Source of the DNA: Parvibaculum lavamentivorans DS-1
GTDB taxonomy: Bacteria; Pseudomonadota; Alphaproteobacteria; Parvibaculales; Parvibaculaceae
Assembly: GCF_000017565.1 (NCBI RefSeq)
Contig: NC_009719.1
Coordinates: 992,001 to 1,056,000 of the forward strand
Direction: 5' to 3'
DNA length: 64,000 nucleotides
Under the pieces are notes generated by a model. It saw only the letters and a list, made by a program, of their open reading frames with translations. It ran no database searches and was not told the origin of the DNA. This document shows positions 28,220-36,815 of this stretch, one piece after another. A program made the position numbers and the translations under genes. Within the stretch, counting starts at the first letter, position 1; each line of letters starts with the position of its first letter.

Positions 28220-29818
28220 ATGGTGCGTCACGATGCGATCGTCATCGGAGCAGGGCTCAACGGGCTTGTTGCCGCCGCCAGTCTGGCGCGGGGCGGCCTT
28301 GATGTGCTGGTGCTCGATCGCGCTGCCGCCGCAGGGGGGCTCTCCGCCGAATATGAAATCGTGCCTGGGTTCCGCGTGCCGCGTTACACGCTCGGCAGCG
28401 GCGGCTTGCCCGCCCGCATCGTCGCCGGTCTCGACCTGCCGCGCCACGGGCTCCGCTTCGTCCGCGCCGAGGGCGGCGTCTCCTTCTTCCCAGATGGCGC
28501 TTACCATGCAGCTTATCGCGATGGCGTTGTCCATCGCCGTGAAATCGCGCGCTTCTCGCGCCGCGACGCCGACGCCTGGACGCGGTACCGGCGGGATATG
28601 TTGCGGGCGGCACGCGGGCTTGCCCCTCTCCTTGGCGGTCCTGTTCGCGCACCCGTGAAAGGCTTCTTCGCCGGCCTTCGCGCACGTCTCGATCTCGCCG
28701 ACCGTATCGCCGCTATCGCCCCGGAAGACCTTGCGGATATGGTCCGCTTCTCGACGCTTCCCCTTTCGGAGTTTCTCGATTCATATTTCGAGTCGCCCGT
28801 CGTGAAGGCGCATCTCGCTTCCGCCGCCCTCATGCGCGGCACGCTCGGCCCGTCCACGCCGACAGGCGCCTTTCGCCTTGTCGTCCCCTGGCTCGCGGAA
28901 ACGGGCGATGCTATGGGAGGCGCGCCGGAAACGCTGCTGCCCTATGGCGGCCCCGCCGCGCTTACAGGTGCGCTGCTCGCCGTCATCGCCGCCCATGGCG
29001 GGCAGGTCCGCATGGAGGCGGAGGTAACCGACATTCTGATGAAAGACCGGAAGGTGCGTGGCGTCGTCCTCGCCAATGGCGAGGAAATCGGCGCGGGTGC
29101 CATTCTTTCGAGCCTCGATGTGAAGCGCAGCTTCCTCAGCCTCTTCCAGTGGAGGGACCTGCCCGAAGGTCTGGTGGAGCGCGTCGGCCGCGTCCGCATG
29201 AAGGGCGTCACCGCGAAGGTCAATCTCGCGCTGGATGGCTTGCCGGATTTCCCTTCGCTGCCGCATGGCTGCCCCTCCCTTGCAGGCGGCTTCCGTCTTG
29301 CGGGCTACATTCCGCAGATGGAGCGCACCTTTTCCGACTGGCGTCACCGGATTCCGCCGCGCGATCCGCTGGTCGAGGTGTTAATCCCCTCCTTGCATGA
29401 CGCGACGCTTGCGCCCGCCGGCAAGCAGGTGCTCTCCGCGCTGGTCCAATTCGTGCCCGATGCGCTCCACGAAGGCGCGTGGAGCGGTGAGCGCCGTGAT
29501 GCACTAGGCGATCTCGTCATTGCGCGCCTTGCCGAAGTAAGCCCCGGCATTGAAAAGCTCGTCCTGGCCCGCGAGGTCCTGCTCCCGAACGATCTGGAAG
29601 GCGAAATCGGCCTCACCGGCGGCGACATCGCTTATGGCGAAACGACACTCGATCAGATGTTCATGAATCGCCCATTCCCCGGTATGGGCAGCGCGGAAAC
29701 ACCGCTCGGGAATTTCTATCTTTGCTCGCCAAGTGCGCATCCGGGGCCCCTCGTCCCGGGGGGTGCCGGCGCCAACGCCGCCGCTCATCTTCTTGAGCGG
29801 CGGAAAGGAGGGCGTTGA
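28220..29818 (+). CDS. FAD-dependent oxidoreductase, PYROXD2/phytoene-desaturase-like (first copy)
   Basis: A 532-residue flavoprotein. The N-terminal dinucleotide fold begins DAIVIGAGLNGLVAAASLARGG and is followed by the GG-doublet region RAAAAGGLSAEYEIVPGF. The C-terminal end has the FAD-closing pattern GNFYLCSPSAHPGPLVPGG. I use the ATG at 28220 with GGAG upstream. The protein is 30-40 percent like (by eye) the next gene and is of the PYROXD2 type rather than a true carotenoid enzyme; no carotenoid genes are nearby. It forms an operon with the next two genes (3-nt gap, then overlap). Confidence 0.87.
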   Translation: MVRHDAIVIGAGLNGLVAAASLARGGLDVLVLDRAAAAGGLSAEYEIVPGFRVPRYTLGSGGLPARIVAGLDLPRHGLRFVRAEGGVSFFPDGAYHAAYRDGVVHRREIARFSRRDADAWTRYRRDMLRAARGLAPLLGGPVRAPVKGFFAGLRARLDLADRIAAIAPEDLADMVRFSTLPLSEFLDSYFESPVVKAHLASAALMRGTLGPSTPTGAFRLVVPWLAETGDAMGGAPETLLPYGGPAALTGALLAVIAAHGGQVRMEAEVTDILMKDRKVRGVVLANGEEIGAGAILSSLDVKRSFLSLFQWRDLPEGLVERVGRVRMKGVTAKVNLALDGLPDFPSLPHGCPSLAGGFRLAGYIPQMERTFSDWRHRIPPRDPLVEVLIPSLHDATLAPAGKQVLSALVQFVPDALHEGAWSGERRDALGDLVIARLAEVSPGIEKLVLAREVLLPNDLEGEIGLTGGDIAYGETTLDQMFMNRPFPGMGSAETPLGNFYLCSPSAHPGPLVPGGAGANAAAHLLERRKGGR

Positions 29819-29821
29819 GCC

Positions 29822-31432
29822 ATGGCATGGGGAGGCAAAAAATACGATGCGATCGTGATCGGCGGTGGCCACAACGGCCTCGTTGCCGCGGCATATCTTG
29901 GCCGCGCCCACCGGCGCGTGCTGGTGGTCGAAGCGCGAGATCATCTCGGCGGCGCCGCCACAACCGGTGAAATCTCGCCCGGCTATCACGCATCCTCCGT
30001 GGCCCACCTGCTCGAAGCATTTCCGCGCCGCATCGAACGCGAGTTGAAACTCGGCAGACATGGCCTGCGCTATGCGGCGCGAGATGTGCCCACCATCGCC
30101 CTCGACCGCGATGGAAGGCATCTCCTCCTGCCGCGCAGCCGCAAGGAGTTCGCCGCCTTCTCCGCGCGCCTGCCGAAAGACGCTGCCGCTTATCGCGCCT
30201 ATCTCGCCCGTCTACAGGCCTTTGCCGCGCTTCTCGCGCCGCTCTTCGCCGAGCGGCCACCGAAATCCGGTGATGCCGAGGCGTTGCAGCGGCTGCTTCG
30301 CCGCATCGTCTGGCGTGCCGAACTGAGTGGCGGCAGAACCATGCGCCGCCTGATGCGCATGCTGCCCGAAAGCATTGGCGATCTTCTCGATGCCGATTTC
30401 GAGTCGCCGCTTCTGAAAGGCGTGCTCGCCTTCGATGCCACGCTCGGTGGCGGCGAGGGGCCTTATGCTCCGGGCACCGCGTTCCGTGCGATCTGCCGCG
30501 AGGCTATGCGAATGCAGGGGCAGGGCGCGCGTCTGCCCGTCGGTGGCATGGGTGCCGTCGTCGATGCGCTCGCCGCCGCCGTCTCCGCCCAGCGCGGTGA
30601 AATTCGTGTCGGCGCGCGCGTAGCCCGCATCATTATCGAGGACGGCGCGGTCGCGGGAGTCGAATTGGAAGACGGCTCCGCCATTCGCGCGCCGCTCGTC
30701 GTCTCCTCCGCCGGTCCGCGCGCCACCATGCTGGATTTGCTGGGGGCGCCTCGACTTGAAACGGGTCCCGTCACGCAGCTCCGCTCCCCCGTGCCGAGGG
30801 GCGCCGTGGCAAAGGTCAATCTCGCGCTAGAAGGACGCCCGGAGTTCACAGGTCTTGCGCCGGAATTGTATGGCGCGCGGCTGATCGTTTCGCCCTCGCT
30901 CGAAGAGCTCGATCATGCAAGTGCCGTCTTCCGCCAGGGCGGCTTTGCGTCCGATCCGGTCATGGAAATCATCGTGCCAAGCATCGCCGATGCCACACTC
31001 GCACCCCAGGGGCATCATGTAGTTTCCATTCTCGTCCACTACACGCCATATGAAATCGAACAAGGCTGGCAGTCACGCCGCGAAGTCTTTGTGCAGCGCG
31101 TGGTTCGCGCGCTCGAGCATTATGCACCAGGTATCGGAGACATCATGGTCGCCGGCGAAATCCTCACGCCGCCTGACATCGAAAATAAATATGGCCTTGC
31201 CGGCGGCGACTGGCATCAGGGCGACATCCGCCTCGATCGTCTTTTCGGCTTCCGTCCCGCTGCATCCTTCGGGCGCTACGGCACATCCGTGCCCGGCCTT
31301 TATCTTTGTGGCGCGGGCAGCCATCCGGGAGGTGGCGTCACGGGCCTGCCGGGTCTCCTTGCCGTTGAAACGATCATCGAGGAAATGCCCGCCGGAAAGA
31401 CCCGGCAGCGAAATGAGGAGGAGCCCGCATGA
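29822..31432 (+). CDS. FAD-dependent oxidoreductase, PYROXD2/phytoene-desaturase-like (second copy)
   Basis: A 536-residue paralogue of the preceding protein: DAIVIGGGHNGLVAAAYLGRAH at the N-terminus, RDHLGGAATTGEISPGYHAS after it, and GLYLCGAGSHPGGGVTGLPG at the C-terminus. The last motif (GSHPGGGVTG) is closer to the canonical amine-oxidase/desaturase ending than in the first copy. It starts 3 nt after the first copy and overlaps the GcvT-like gene by ATGA, so the three proteins are probably made together. The two copies may act as a heteromer (inference). Confidence 0.88.
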   Translation: MAWGGKKYDAIVIGGGHNGLVAAAYLGRAHRRVLVVEARDHLGGAATTGEISPGYHASSVAHLLEAFPRRIERELKLGRHGLRYAARDVPTIALDRDGRHLLLPRSRKEFAAFSARLPKDAAAYRAYLARLQAFAALLAPLFAERPPKSGDAEALQRLLRRIVWRAELSGGRTMRRLMRMLPESIGDLLDADFESPLLKGVLAFDATLGGGEGPYAPGTAFRAICREAMRMQGQGARLPVGGMGAVVDALAAAVSAQRGEIRVGARVARIIIEDGAVAGVELEDGSAIRAPLVVSSAGPRATMLDLLGAPRLETGPVTQLRSPVPRGAVAKVNLALEGRPEFTGLAPELYGARLIVSPSLEELDHASAVFRQGGFASDPVMEIIVPSIADATLAPQGHHVVSILVHYTPYEIEQGWQSRREVFVQRVVRALEHYAPGIGDIMVAGEILTPPDIENKYGLAGGDWHQGDIRLDRLFGFRPAASFGRYGTSVPGLYLCGAGSHPGGGVTGLPGLLAVETIIEEMPAGKTRQRNEEEPA

Positions 31433-32730
31433 CCCCGGATACTCTTCTTCCGCCGGAGGATGACAGCGAGGCGGTGGCGCCTGGGCCTGAAATCGATCCG
31501 CATGACGAGCAGGCGGTAATCGATCCCGCCCTCTTTGAAGACACGCGCGAAGAACCGCCTTTCGCACGCACCGTTCTCACTACGCCGCTGCATCTTGCCG
31601 TCGCCGCCGAAAGCCGCACGAACCGCTGGACGACATGGAATGGCTATACGACACCGGCCATCCTCACCGACCTCGGCGACGAATACCGTGCCCTCCGTGG
31701 CGGCGCCGCCATGATGGATATTTCGCCTCTGGTGAAATACCGCATCGCCGGCCGCGACGCCCGGCCATATCTTGATCGTCTCGTCACCCGAAGCCTCGAC
31801 AGGCTGGAGATCGACCGCGCGCTTCATGTCGTCCTCTGCGAAGGTAGTGGCTTCGTTCTCGGAGACGGCATGCTCTTCCGCCTCGATGAAGATGAATATC
31901 GTCTGGTCACGGAAGAAACCCATCTTGCGTGGCTGCTGGACAGCGCGGCCGGTTTCCGCGTTCGTATCGAGGATGTCAGCGCGTCGCTCGCCGCCATCTC
32001 CCTTCAGGGGCCGCTCGCCGCCGCCATTCTTGCCGAGGCGGGTGTCGTGGACATAGCGGATATCCTTCCCTCCGCTTCGCGCTGGACGGAAATTGCCGGC
32101 ATGCCGGCCTATCTGAGCCGCACGGGCGCCAATGGCGATCTCGGATACGAAATCTGGATAGATCCCGACGACGCGCCTCATGCATGGCGCCACCTTCTGG
32201 AGCATTCGGCCGCGCGAGGGCTTGTTCCTGCGGGCTTCGCCCTGCGCGAGCTGGCGCGGCTCGAGGCGGGCTTTCCCCGTGCGGGCAAGGACTATCTCTC
32301 CGCCTTCGCCGCCATTGACAGCGCCGATGCGCGTACGCCATTCGACCTCTGGCCCGAACCCTTGATCGACTTCGAGAAGCCGCTGTTCAATGGCCGCGAG
32401 GCGCTCCGCCGTCTCGTGCTGGTGGAGTCGCAACGCCGGCTTGTGCCGCTTGTCGTCGATGGGCTGGAGCCCGTGCGTTTCGCTGCCATTCACGCAAACG
32501 CCCGACAGGTCGGCACGGCCACCAGCATCGGCTTCTCGCCGGCGCTCGCCGCCAACATCGCGCTTGCAACCATCGACGTCGCCGCGCTCGCCGCGCCGGA
32601 TCTCACCGTTCGCGCGGAATTTCGCGAAGGCCTGTCAGTGAACGAAATAATGCTTCCCGCCCGCGTTCTGACGGAACCCGCATGGAACCGCCCGCGCCGC
32701 CTTTCTCTTCCGGCCCTCCTGCAGCCCTGA
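31429..32730 (+). CDS. GcvT-like folate-binding aminomethyltransferase-family protein
   Basis: A 433-residue protein with the GcvT fold. An acidic N-terminal extension of about 50 residues is followed by RWTTWNGYTTPAILTDLGDEYRALRGGAAMMDISPL (split over about residues 65-100) and GYEIWIDPDDAPHAWRHLLE, as in aminomethyltransferases and dimethylglycine/sarcosine dehydrogenase C-termini. In those it passes a one-carbon unit to tetrahydrofolate. Overlap with the upstream oxidoreductase gene suggests a joint N-demethylation-type reaction (inference). The glycine-cleavage T role is unlikely, since gcvH and gcvP are absent. Confidence 0.82.
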   Translation: MTPDTLLPPEDDSEAVAPGPEIDPHDEQAVIDPALFEDTREEPPFARTVLTTPLHLAVAAESRTNRWTTWNGYTTPAILTDLGDEYRALRGGAAMMDISPLVKYRIAGRDARPYLDRLVTRSLDRLEIDRALHVVLCEGSGFVLGDGMLFRLDEDEYRLVTEETHLAWLLDSAAGFRVRIEDVSASLAAISLQGPLAAAILAEAGVVDIADILPSASRWTEIAGMPAYLSRTGANGDLGYEIWIDPDDAPHAWRHLLEHSAARGLVPAGFALRELARLEAGFPRAGKDYLSAFAAIDSADARTPFDLWPEPLIDFEKPLFNGREALRRLVLVESQRRLVPLVVDGLEPVRFAAIHANARQVGTATSIGFSPALAANIALATIDVAALAAPDLTVRAEFREGLSVNEIMLPARVLTEPAWNRPRRLSLPALLQP

Positions 32731-32900
32731 AAAACTTTCCTTCTCCCGCGACGGAATATCTCCGGCACCCCGTTAGATGATGTAACGGGTGCTCGGACGG
32801 TCCTCTGCATTGGCTCCCCCCGCCCATAAATGCAGCAAATGGACCGGCCGGGTGCTCGAACACCTCCGGGGTACGGAACAACCTGGGAAAAGGAATTGAG

Positions 32901-33629
32901 ATGCTGAAACTTGGCAAAATGAAACTCGGTCTGCTCGGCGCGGCCTCCGCTTTGGCTCTGGCTGTCGCCATTCCGGCGATGTCACATGCCGAACCCGGCA
33001 AGGGCGGCCATGCGGCCCGAATGTTTGAAACGGTAGACACCGACAAGAGCGGCGACATTTCACAGGCCGAGGCCCGCGCCGCCGCCGAGAAGCGCTTCAA
33101 CGCGATGGATGCCGATGGTGACGGTGTCGTCACCAAGGCCGAGGCCGATGCGGCGGAGGAAAAGTTCCGTGACGTTATGAAGAAGCGTCACGCGAATCCC
33201 GAAGAGCGCTTCGCCGCGGCGGATGCCGATGGCGACGGCAAGGTGACGCTCGACGAATTGAAGGCCGCCGCTGAGAAGCGCATGACCGAACGTGGCAAGG
33301 AAGGCTCGAGCGAACGTCACGCCACCCGCCTCGAAAGCTGGTTTGGTTCCGCCGACAAGGATGGCGATGGCGCCCTTACGCTTGAGGAAATGAAGGCAGC
33401 CGGCAAGGATCGCAAGCACGTTTACAGCGAAAAGCGTGAAGGCAAGCGTGGTGACTTTTTCGGTCGTCTCGACGCGGATGGCGATGGCCAGATCACAAAA
33501 GCTGAAGCGATGGCGGCTGCGGACAGGATGTTCGAGAAGATGGACGCCAACAGCGACGGCAAGGTCGAGAAGGGCGAACTCCGGCATGGCAAGCCCGGCA
33601 AGGGTGCGGAAAAGCCCAAAGCCGAGTAG
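32901..33629 (+). CDS. Secreted EF-hand calcium-binding protein (six EF-hand loops)
   Basis: A 242-residue exported protein with a signal peptide ending near AMSHA (residue 30). Six canonical 12-residue calcium loops start with Asp and end with Glu at about 46-57, 70-81, 108-119, 152-163, 191-202 and 215-226. It has no Cys and many Lys/Glu/Ala residues. It lies just upstream of an ECF sigma factor on the same strand, as EF-hand proteins often do in alphaproteobacteria. It may buffer or sense calcium in the periplasm. RBS AGGA precedes the ATG. Confidence 0.9.
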   Translation: MLKLGKMKLGLLGAASALALAVAIPAMSHAEPGKGGHAARMFETVDTDKSGDISQAEARAAAEKRFNAMDADGDGVVTKAEADAAEEKFRDVMKKRHANPEERFAAADADGDGKVTLDELKAAAEKRMTERGKEGSSERHATRLESWFGSADKDGDGALTLEEMKAAGKDRKHVYSEKREGKRGDFFGRLDADGDGQITKAEAMAAADRMFEKMDANSDGKVEKGELRHGKPGKGAEKPKAE

Positions 33630-33654
33630 GCTGAAGGCAATGCTTCGGAGCGCG

Positions 33655-33682
33655 AAGGGTGCCGGCATGAGCCGGCGCCCTT
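33655..33682 (+). promoter_or_regulatory. Strong hairpin spanning the sigma-factor start
   Basis: AAGGGTGCCGGC and GCCGGCGCCCTT form a 12-bp stem with one G-U pair and the loop ATGA. The loop contains the ATG at 33667, the first good start of the sigma-factor frame, and the stem hides the AAGGG ribosome site. It lies 26 nt after the EF-hand stop. It may attenuate the EF-hand transcript or gate sigma-factor translation. Confidence 0.5.
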
Positions 33683-34323
33683 TCGTGCGACCGGTCAGGA
33701 TACAAAGTCCGGTGCCAGCCGCCGGCACAAGGGGATGCAGCTGGTTGGACGAGCCGTCGGATGATGAACTGGTAGCCGCCGTTGCCTTGGGCGATGAGGC
33801 GGCATGCCGCGAGCTTATGAACCGGCACTTGCCGCGCATCACCGCCCTCGGCCGCAGGATGCTCGGCAGCCAGGCCGATGCGGAGGATGTGGCGCAAGAG
33901 GTGTTCCTCCGCGTCTGGACCAATGCCGGCAAGTGGGAGCCGGGCAGGGCGCAATTCAGCACCTGGCTCCACCGCGTCGCCACCAATCTCTGCCTCGACC
34001 GCCTGCGGAAGAATCGCGGCGGTACCGAGGATATCGACGCCATCCCGGAGCCCGCCAGCGAAGAGCCCGGTCCCGATCGCCGTCTCGAGCAGAGCGAACT
34101 CGCGGAGCGCGTCGAGGCCGCTCTTCAGGCCCTGCCGGAGCGTCAGCGGGCCGCCATCGTCCTCTCGCACTATCAGGGCCTCACCAATATAGAGGCCGCG
34201 GAAATCCTCGGGATAACGGTCGAGGCCGTGGAATCCCTTCTCTCCCGCGCAAGACGGCAATTACGTGGCAGTCTGGCGACGGAAAAAGGCGAGTTGCTGC
34301 GTTCAAAGGACATGAGCACCTGA
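33667..34323 (+). CDS. ECF-type RNA polymerase sigma factor
   Basis: A sigma factor of up to 218 residues. Region 2 (DELVAAVALGDEAACRELMNR, then QADAEDVAQEVFLRVWTN and FSTWLHRVATNLCLDRLRK) and region 4 (LQALPERQRAAIVLSHYQGL, then NIEAAEILGITVEAVESLLSRAR) are complete. The start is uncertain: ATG at 33667 lies in a hairpin loop, while TTG at 33745 has AAGGGGA upstream and would remove 26 non-conserved residues. It heads a group with a putative anti-sigma protein and a periplasmic sensor, as in Cnr/Ncc-type systems. Confidence 0.92.
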   Translation: MSRRPFVRPVRIQSPVPAAGTRGCSWLDEPSDDELVAAVALGDEAACRELMNRHLPRITALGRRMLGSQADAEDVAQEVFLRVWTNAGKWEPGRAQFSTWLHRVATNLCLDRLRKNRGGTEDIDAIPEPASEEPGPDRRLEQSELAERVEAALQALPERQRAAIVLSHYQGLTNIEAAEILGITVEAVESLLSRARRQLRGSLATEKGELLRSKDMST

Positions 34324-34348
34324 AAACGCTCATTCAGATGGATCGAAG

Positions 34349-34858
34349 ATGATGCAAAAAGAAATCACACTGGAGCGGCTGGCAGGCATCCTCGATGCCT
34401 ATGGCGCCTCCCCGTCGCGCTGGCCCGCCGATGAGCGTGCCGCCGTGGAGGGTCTGCTCGCCGCCTCCGCAGAGGCCCGTGCGCTGCTCGCCGCCGCCTC
34501 CCGCTTCGACACGCTGCTCGATATGGCCCCTGCCGAGGCGCCCTCGGAAGCCCTGGTCGCGCGCCTCATGGCCGCGCGCCCCCGTGCCCTTCCCCAGGCG
34601 CCCGCGCCCGCGCCGGCCCGGGGCTTCCTGCGTAGTCTCGTGGATGCGGTCTGGCCCTATGGCTCACCCGCCCTTCCGGCCGGCACGCTGGCAGCTTCGA
34701 TCATGCTCGGCATCATGCTTGGTTCCGTCACGGATATTTCGCTGCCCACCACGTCAAACACCGCCGTAGCGGCTACTCTCGACACCACGGCGGCGGGCGA
34801 TGAATTCATCTCGCTTGCTCTCGCCGATACGGTGTGGCCGGAGGATTGGATGCAATGA
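34349..34858 (+). CDS. Putative single-TM anti-sigma protein
   Basis: A 169-residue protein. A cytoplasmic N-terminal part (LERLAGILDAYGASPSRWPADERAAVEGLLAASAEARALL) carries helices like those with which small anti-sigma proteins hold ECF factors. A Pro/Ala linker leads to one TM segment (about 112-130, LAASIMLGIMLG) and a short periplasmic tail. It has no zinc motif (no HxxxCxxC). Position, size and topology support an anti-sigma role; no direct domain match can be claimed. Its stop overlaps the next start. Confidence 0.7.
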   Translation: MMQKEITLERLAGILDAYGASPSRWPADERAAVEGLLAASAEARALLAAASRFDTLLDMAPAEAPSEALVARLMAARPRALPQAPAPAPARGFLRSLVDAVWPYGSPALPAGTLAASIMLGIMLGSVTDISLPTTSNTAVAATLDTTAAGDEFISLALADTVWPEDWMQ

Positions 34859-35388
34859 GCGACATGAATACGCCCACTCCCGAAAAGCGGCGCCGCTGGC
34901 TCGGGCCCGCTCTTCTCGTCTCGCTGGCGGTCAATCTCTTTCTTCTCGGTCTCATTTCGGTGCCCCTCATCATGGGGCCGCCGGATCGCGGCGGCCCGCG
35001 CGGCTCCATGCACGGCCTTTTCCACGAGAGCTTCAGGGATCTGCCGGAGGGAGATCGTGCGGCGATCCGCAAGGTCATGATCGGCCATTTCCCCGCCATC
35101 CGTCCGCATTTGCGTTCCATGCGCGATGCGAAGTCGCGCCTTTCAGAGGCCCTCGCGGCCGAGCCTTATGATGAAGCCACCGTCCGCGCCGCTTTCGACG
35201 ATATGGACGCCGCCATGCGCGAGATGACGGCAATAGGGCAAAACGCCATGATGGCGGGCTTCGCGCAGTTGACACCGGAACAGCGCCGCCGTGTCGCGGA
35301 GGCAATGCGCGAATCCGAAAACAGGCGCCATATGAAGTTCCGCTTCCGCGATGGCGCAGACCGGCTCGGCGCTCCGCCTGCGGACTAG
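34855..35388 (+). CDS. Periplasmic metal-sensor/CpxP-Spy-like protein (CnrX type)
   Basis: A 177-residue protein with an N-terminal signal anchor (WLGPALLVSLAVNLFLLGLIS, about residues 15-36). A helical periplasmic domain with FRDLPEGDRAAIRKVM, LRSMRDAKSRLSEAL and the LTPEQRRRVAEAM motif of Spy/CpxP/CnrX proteins follows. His residues around HFPAIRPHL could bind metal. It overlaps the putative anti-sigma gene by ATGA. In Cnr-like systems such a sensor relieves anti-sigma inhibition; that role is inferred here. Confidence 0.78.
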   Translation: MSDMNTPTPEKRRRWLGPALLVSLAVNLFLLGLISVPLIMGPPDRGGPRGSMHGLFHESFRDLPEGDRAAIRKVMIGHFPAIRPHLRSMRDAKSRLSEALAAEPYDEATVRAAFDDMDAAMREMTAIGQNAMMAGFAQLTPEQRRRVAEAMRESENRRHMKFRFRDGADRLGAPPAD

Positions 35389-35405
35389 AAGCACGGGACA
35401 GGAAA

Positions 35406-36743
35406 TTGACCTGGTATCATTCGGGCATGTACGACCCTGCGGTGCCCGTCGCGAGCTTCTGGGAGGAAGATGCGCCACCTCTTGGCTCTCTCGTCGACCT
35501 CGGCCCCAATGGCGATGAAATCTGCGACGTCGCCATCATCGGCGGCGGCTATACCGGCCTTTCCGCCGCCTATCATCTCGCCCGCGATTTTTCCGCCGAT
35601 GTGCGTGTTCTCGAAGCTGGTCCTCTCGGCTGGGGCGCATCGGGCCGCAATGGCGGCTTCTGCACGCTTCCGCCCACCGGCCTCTCGCTCGATCAATTGA
35701 TCGCACGCTACGGCGAGGTGGAGGCAAAGCGCTTCATCGCCTCGCAGGTCGAAGCCGTCGAGCTTGTCCGCACTCTCGCCCGCGATGAAAACATCGAAAT
35801 CCAGCCGCAAGGCGAGGGAACTCTCCACGTTGCGCACGCGCGGTCCCGTTTCGCCGAACTCGCGCATGAACGCGATCTTCTCAATGGCACATTCGGTATC
35901 GCCGCGCGCCTTCTCCCGCGCGAGGAGGTTGCCGAAGCCCATTACGATTCCGCCGAACAATTCGGCGCTCTGCACAATCCCGTCGGCTTCGGTCTCCACC
36001 CGCTTCGCTTTGCGCGCGGCCTTGCCGAAGCAGCTGCCCGCGCCGGCGCCAGGCTTCACGGACATTCGGAAGTGCGGGCATGGGAGAGGGAAGGGGCCTT
36101 GCACCGCCTCGTGACTTCCTCCGGCATCATCCGCGCCCGCCGCGTCGTCATCGCCACCAACGGCTTCACGCGCGACCGGCTTCATCCCATCGCGCGTGAT
36201 CTCATCCCCGTCATGTCCAACATAATCGTCACCCGCCCGCTGACGGCGGATGAACTTGCCGCGCAGAGCTGGCAGACCGAAACCCCCTGTGCCAATACCC
36301 GTCGCCATCTTTTCTATTATCGCCTGCTGCCGGATCGCCGTTTCCTCTTCGGCGCGCGCGGCGATCTCACAGGCAAGCCGGAAGACGGCGCCCATATGCG
36401 GAGCTTCATGGAGCGTCGCCTCCGCGAGGTCTTTCCCGGCTGGGCTCATGTTCCGGTTACGCATTATTGGCGCGGCTTCGTCTGCATGGCCCGCCGCCTC
36501 ACGCCCTCGATAGGCCATCTGCCGGATGATGAGAGCGTCCATTTCGCCCTCGGCTATCATGGAGATGGTGTTTCCGCCGCGCCCTGGAGCGGCCGCATGG
36601 TTGCGCGGCTCATCGCTGGAAATGCCGATTTCTCAAGTATTCCCGCGCCTTTTCGCGGACCTCCGGCCCGCATTCCGTTTCCTTCGCTGCGGCGCTGGTA
36701 TCTTCGTGCTGCTCTCGGTTACTATCGTCTCACAGACCTATAG
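35406..36743 (+). CDS. FAD-dependent amine oxidase (gamma-glutamylputrescine-oxidase-like)
   Basis: A 445-residue DAO-family flavoprotein. The FAD fold reads DVAIIGGGYTGLSAAYHLARD, followed by GWGASGRNGGFC, and the C-terminal HFALGYHGDGVSAAPWSGRMVA closes the FAD site. The gene is adjacent to a PuuA-like ligase, which matches the putrescine-degrading Puu pair (PuuB oxidises gamma-glutamylputrescine). The start is unclear: TTG at 35406 (chosen, gives MTWYHSGMYDP) or ATG at 35427; neither has a good ribosome site. The exact substrate is not certain. Confidence 0.82.
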   Translation: MTWYHSGMYDPAVPVASFWEEDAPPLGSLVDLGPNGDEICDVAIIGGGYTGLSAAYHLARDFSADVRVLEAGPLGWGASGRNGGFCTLPPTGLSLDQLIARYGEVEAKRFIASQVEAVELVRTLARDENIEIQPQGEGTLHVAHARSRFAELAHERDLLNGTFGIAARLLPREEVAEAHYDSAEQFGALHNPVGFGLHPLRFARGLAEAAARAGARLHGHSEVRAWEREGALHRLVTSSGIIRARRVVIATNGFTRDRLHPIARDLIPVMSNIIVTRPLTADELAAQSWQTETPCANTRRHLFYYRLLPDRRFLFGARGDLTGKPEDGAHMRSFMERRLREVFPGWAHVPVTHYWRGFVCMARRLTPSIGHLPDDESVHFALGYHGDGVSAAPWSGRMVARLIAGNADFSSIPAPFRGPPARIPFPSLRRWYLRAALGYYRLTDL

Positions 36744-36815
36744 GTGCATTTTCTGGTGCGGCGGAGCGCGAGCTTCGCTGTGGGGAAATGTGTGGGATCC
36801 GGCAAACGGGATATC

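Noticed and set aside
28220-31432. Carotenoid biosynthesis genes (phytoene desaturases)
   Set aside because: No crtB, crtE or related genes nearby, and the operon partner is a GcvT-like protein; PYROXD2-like oxidoreductases fit better.
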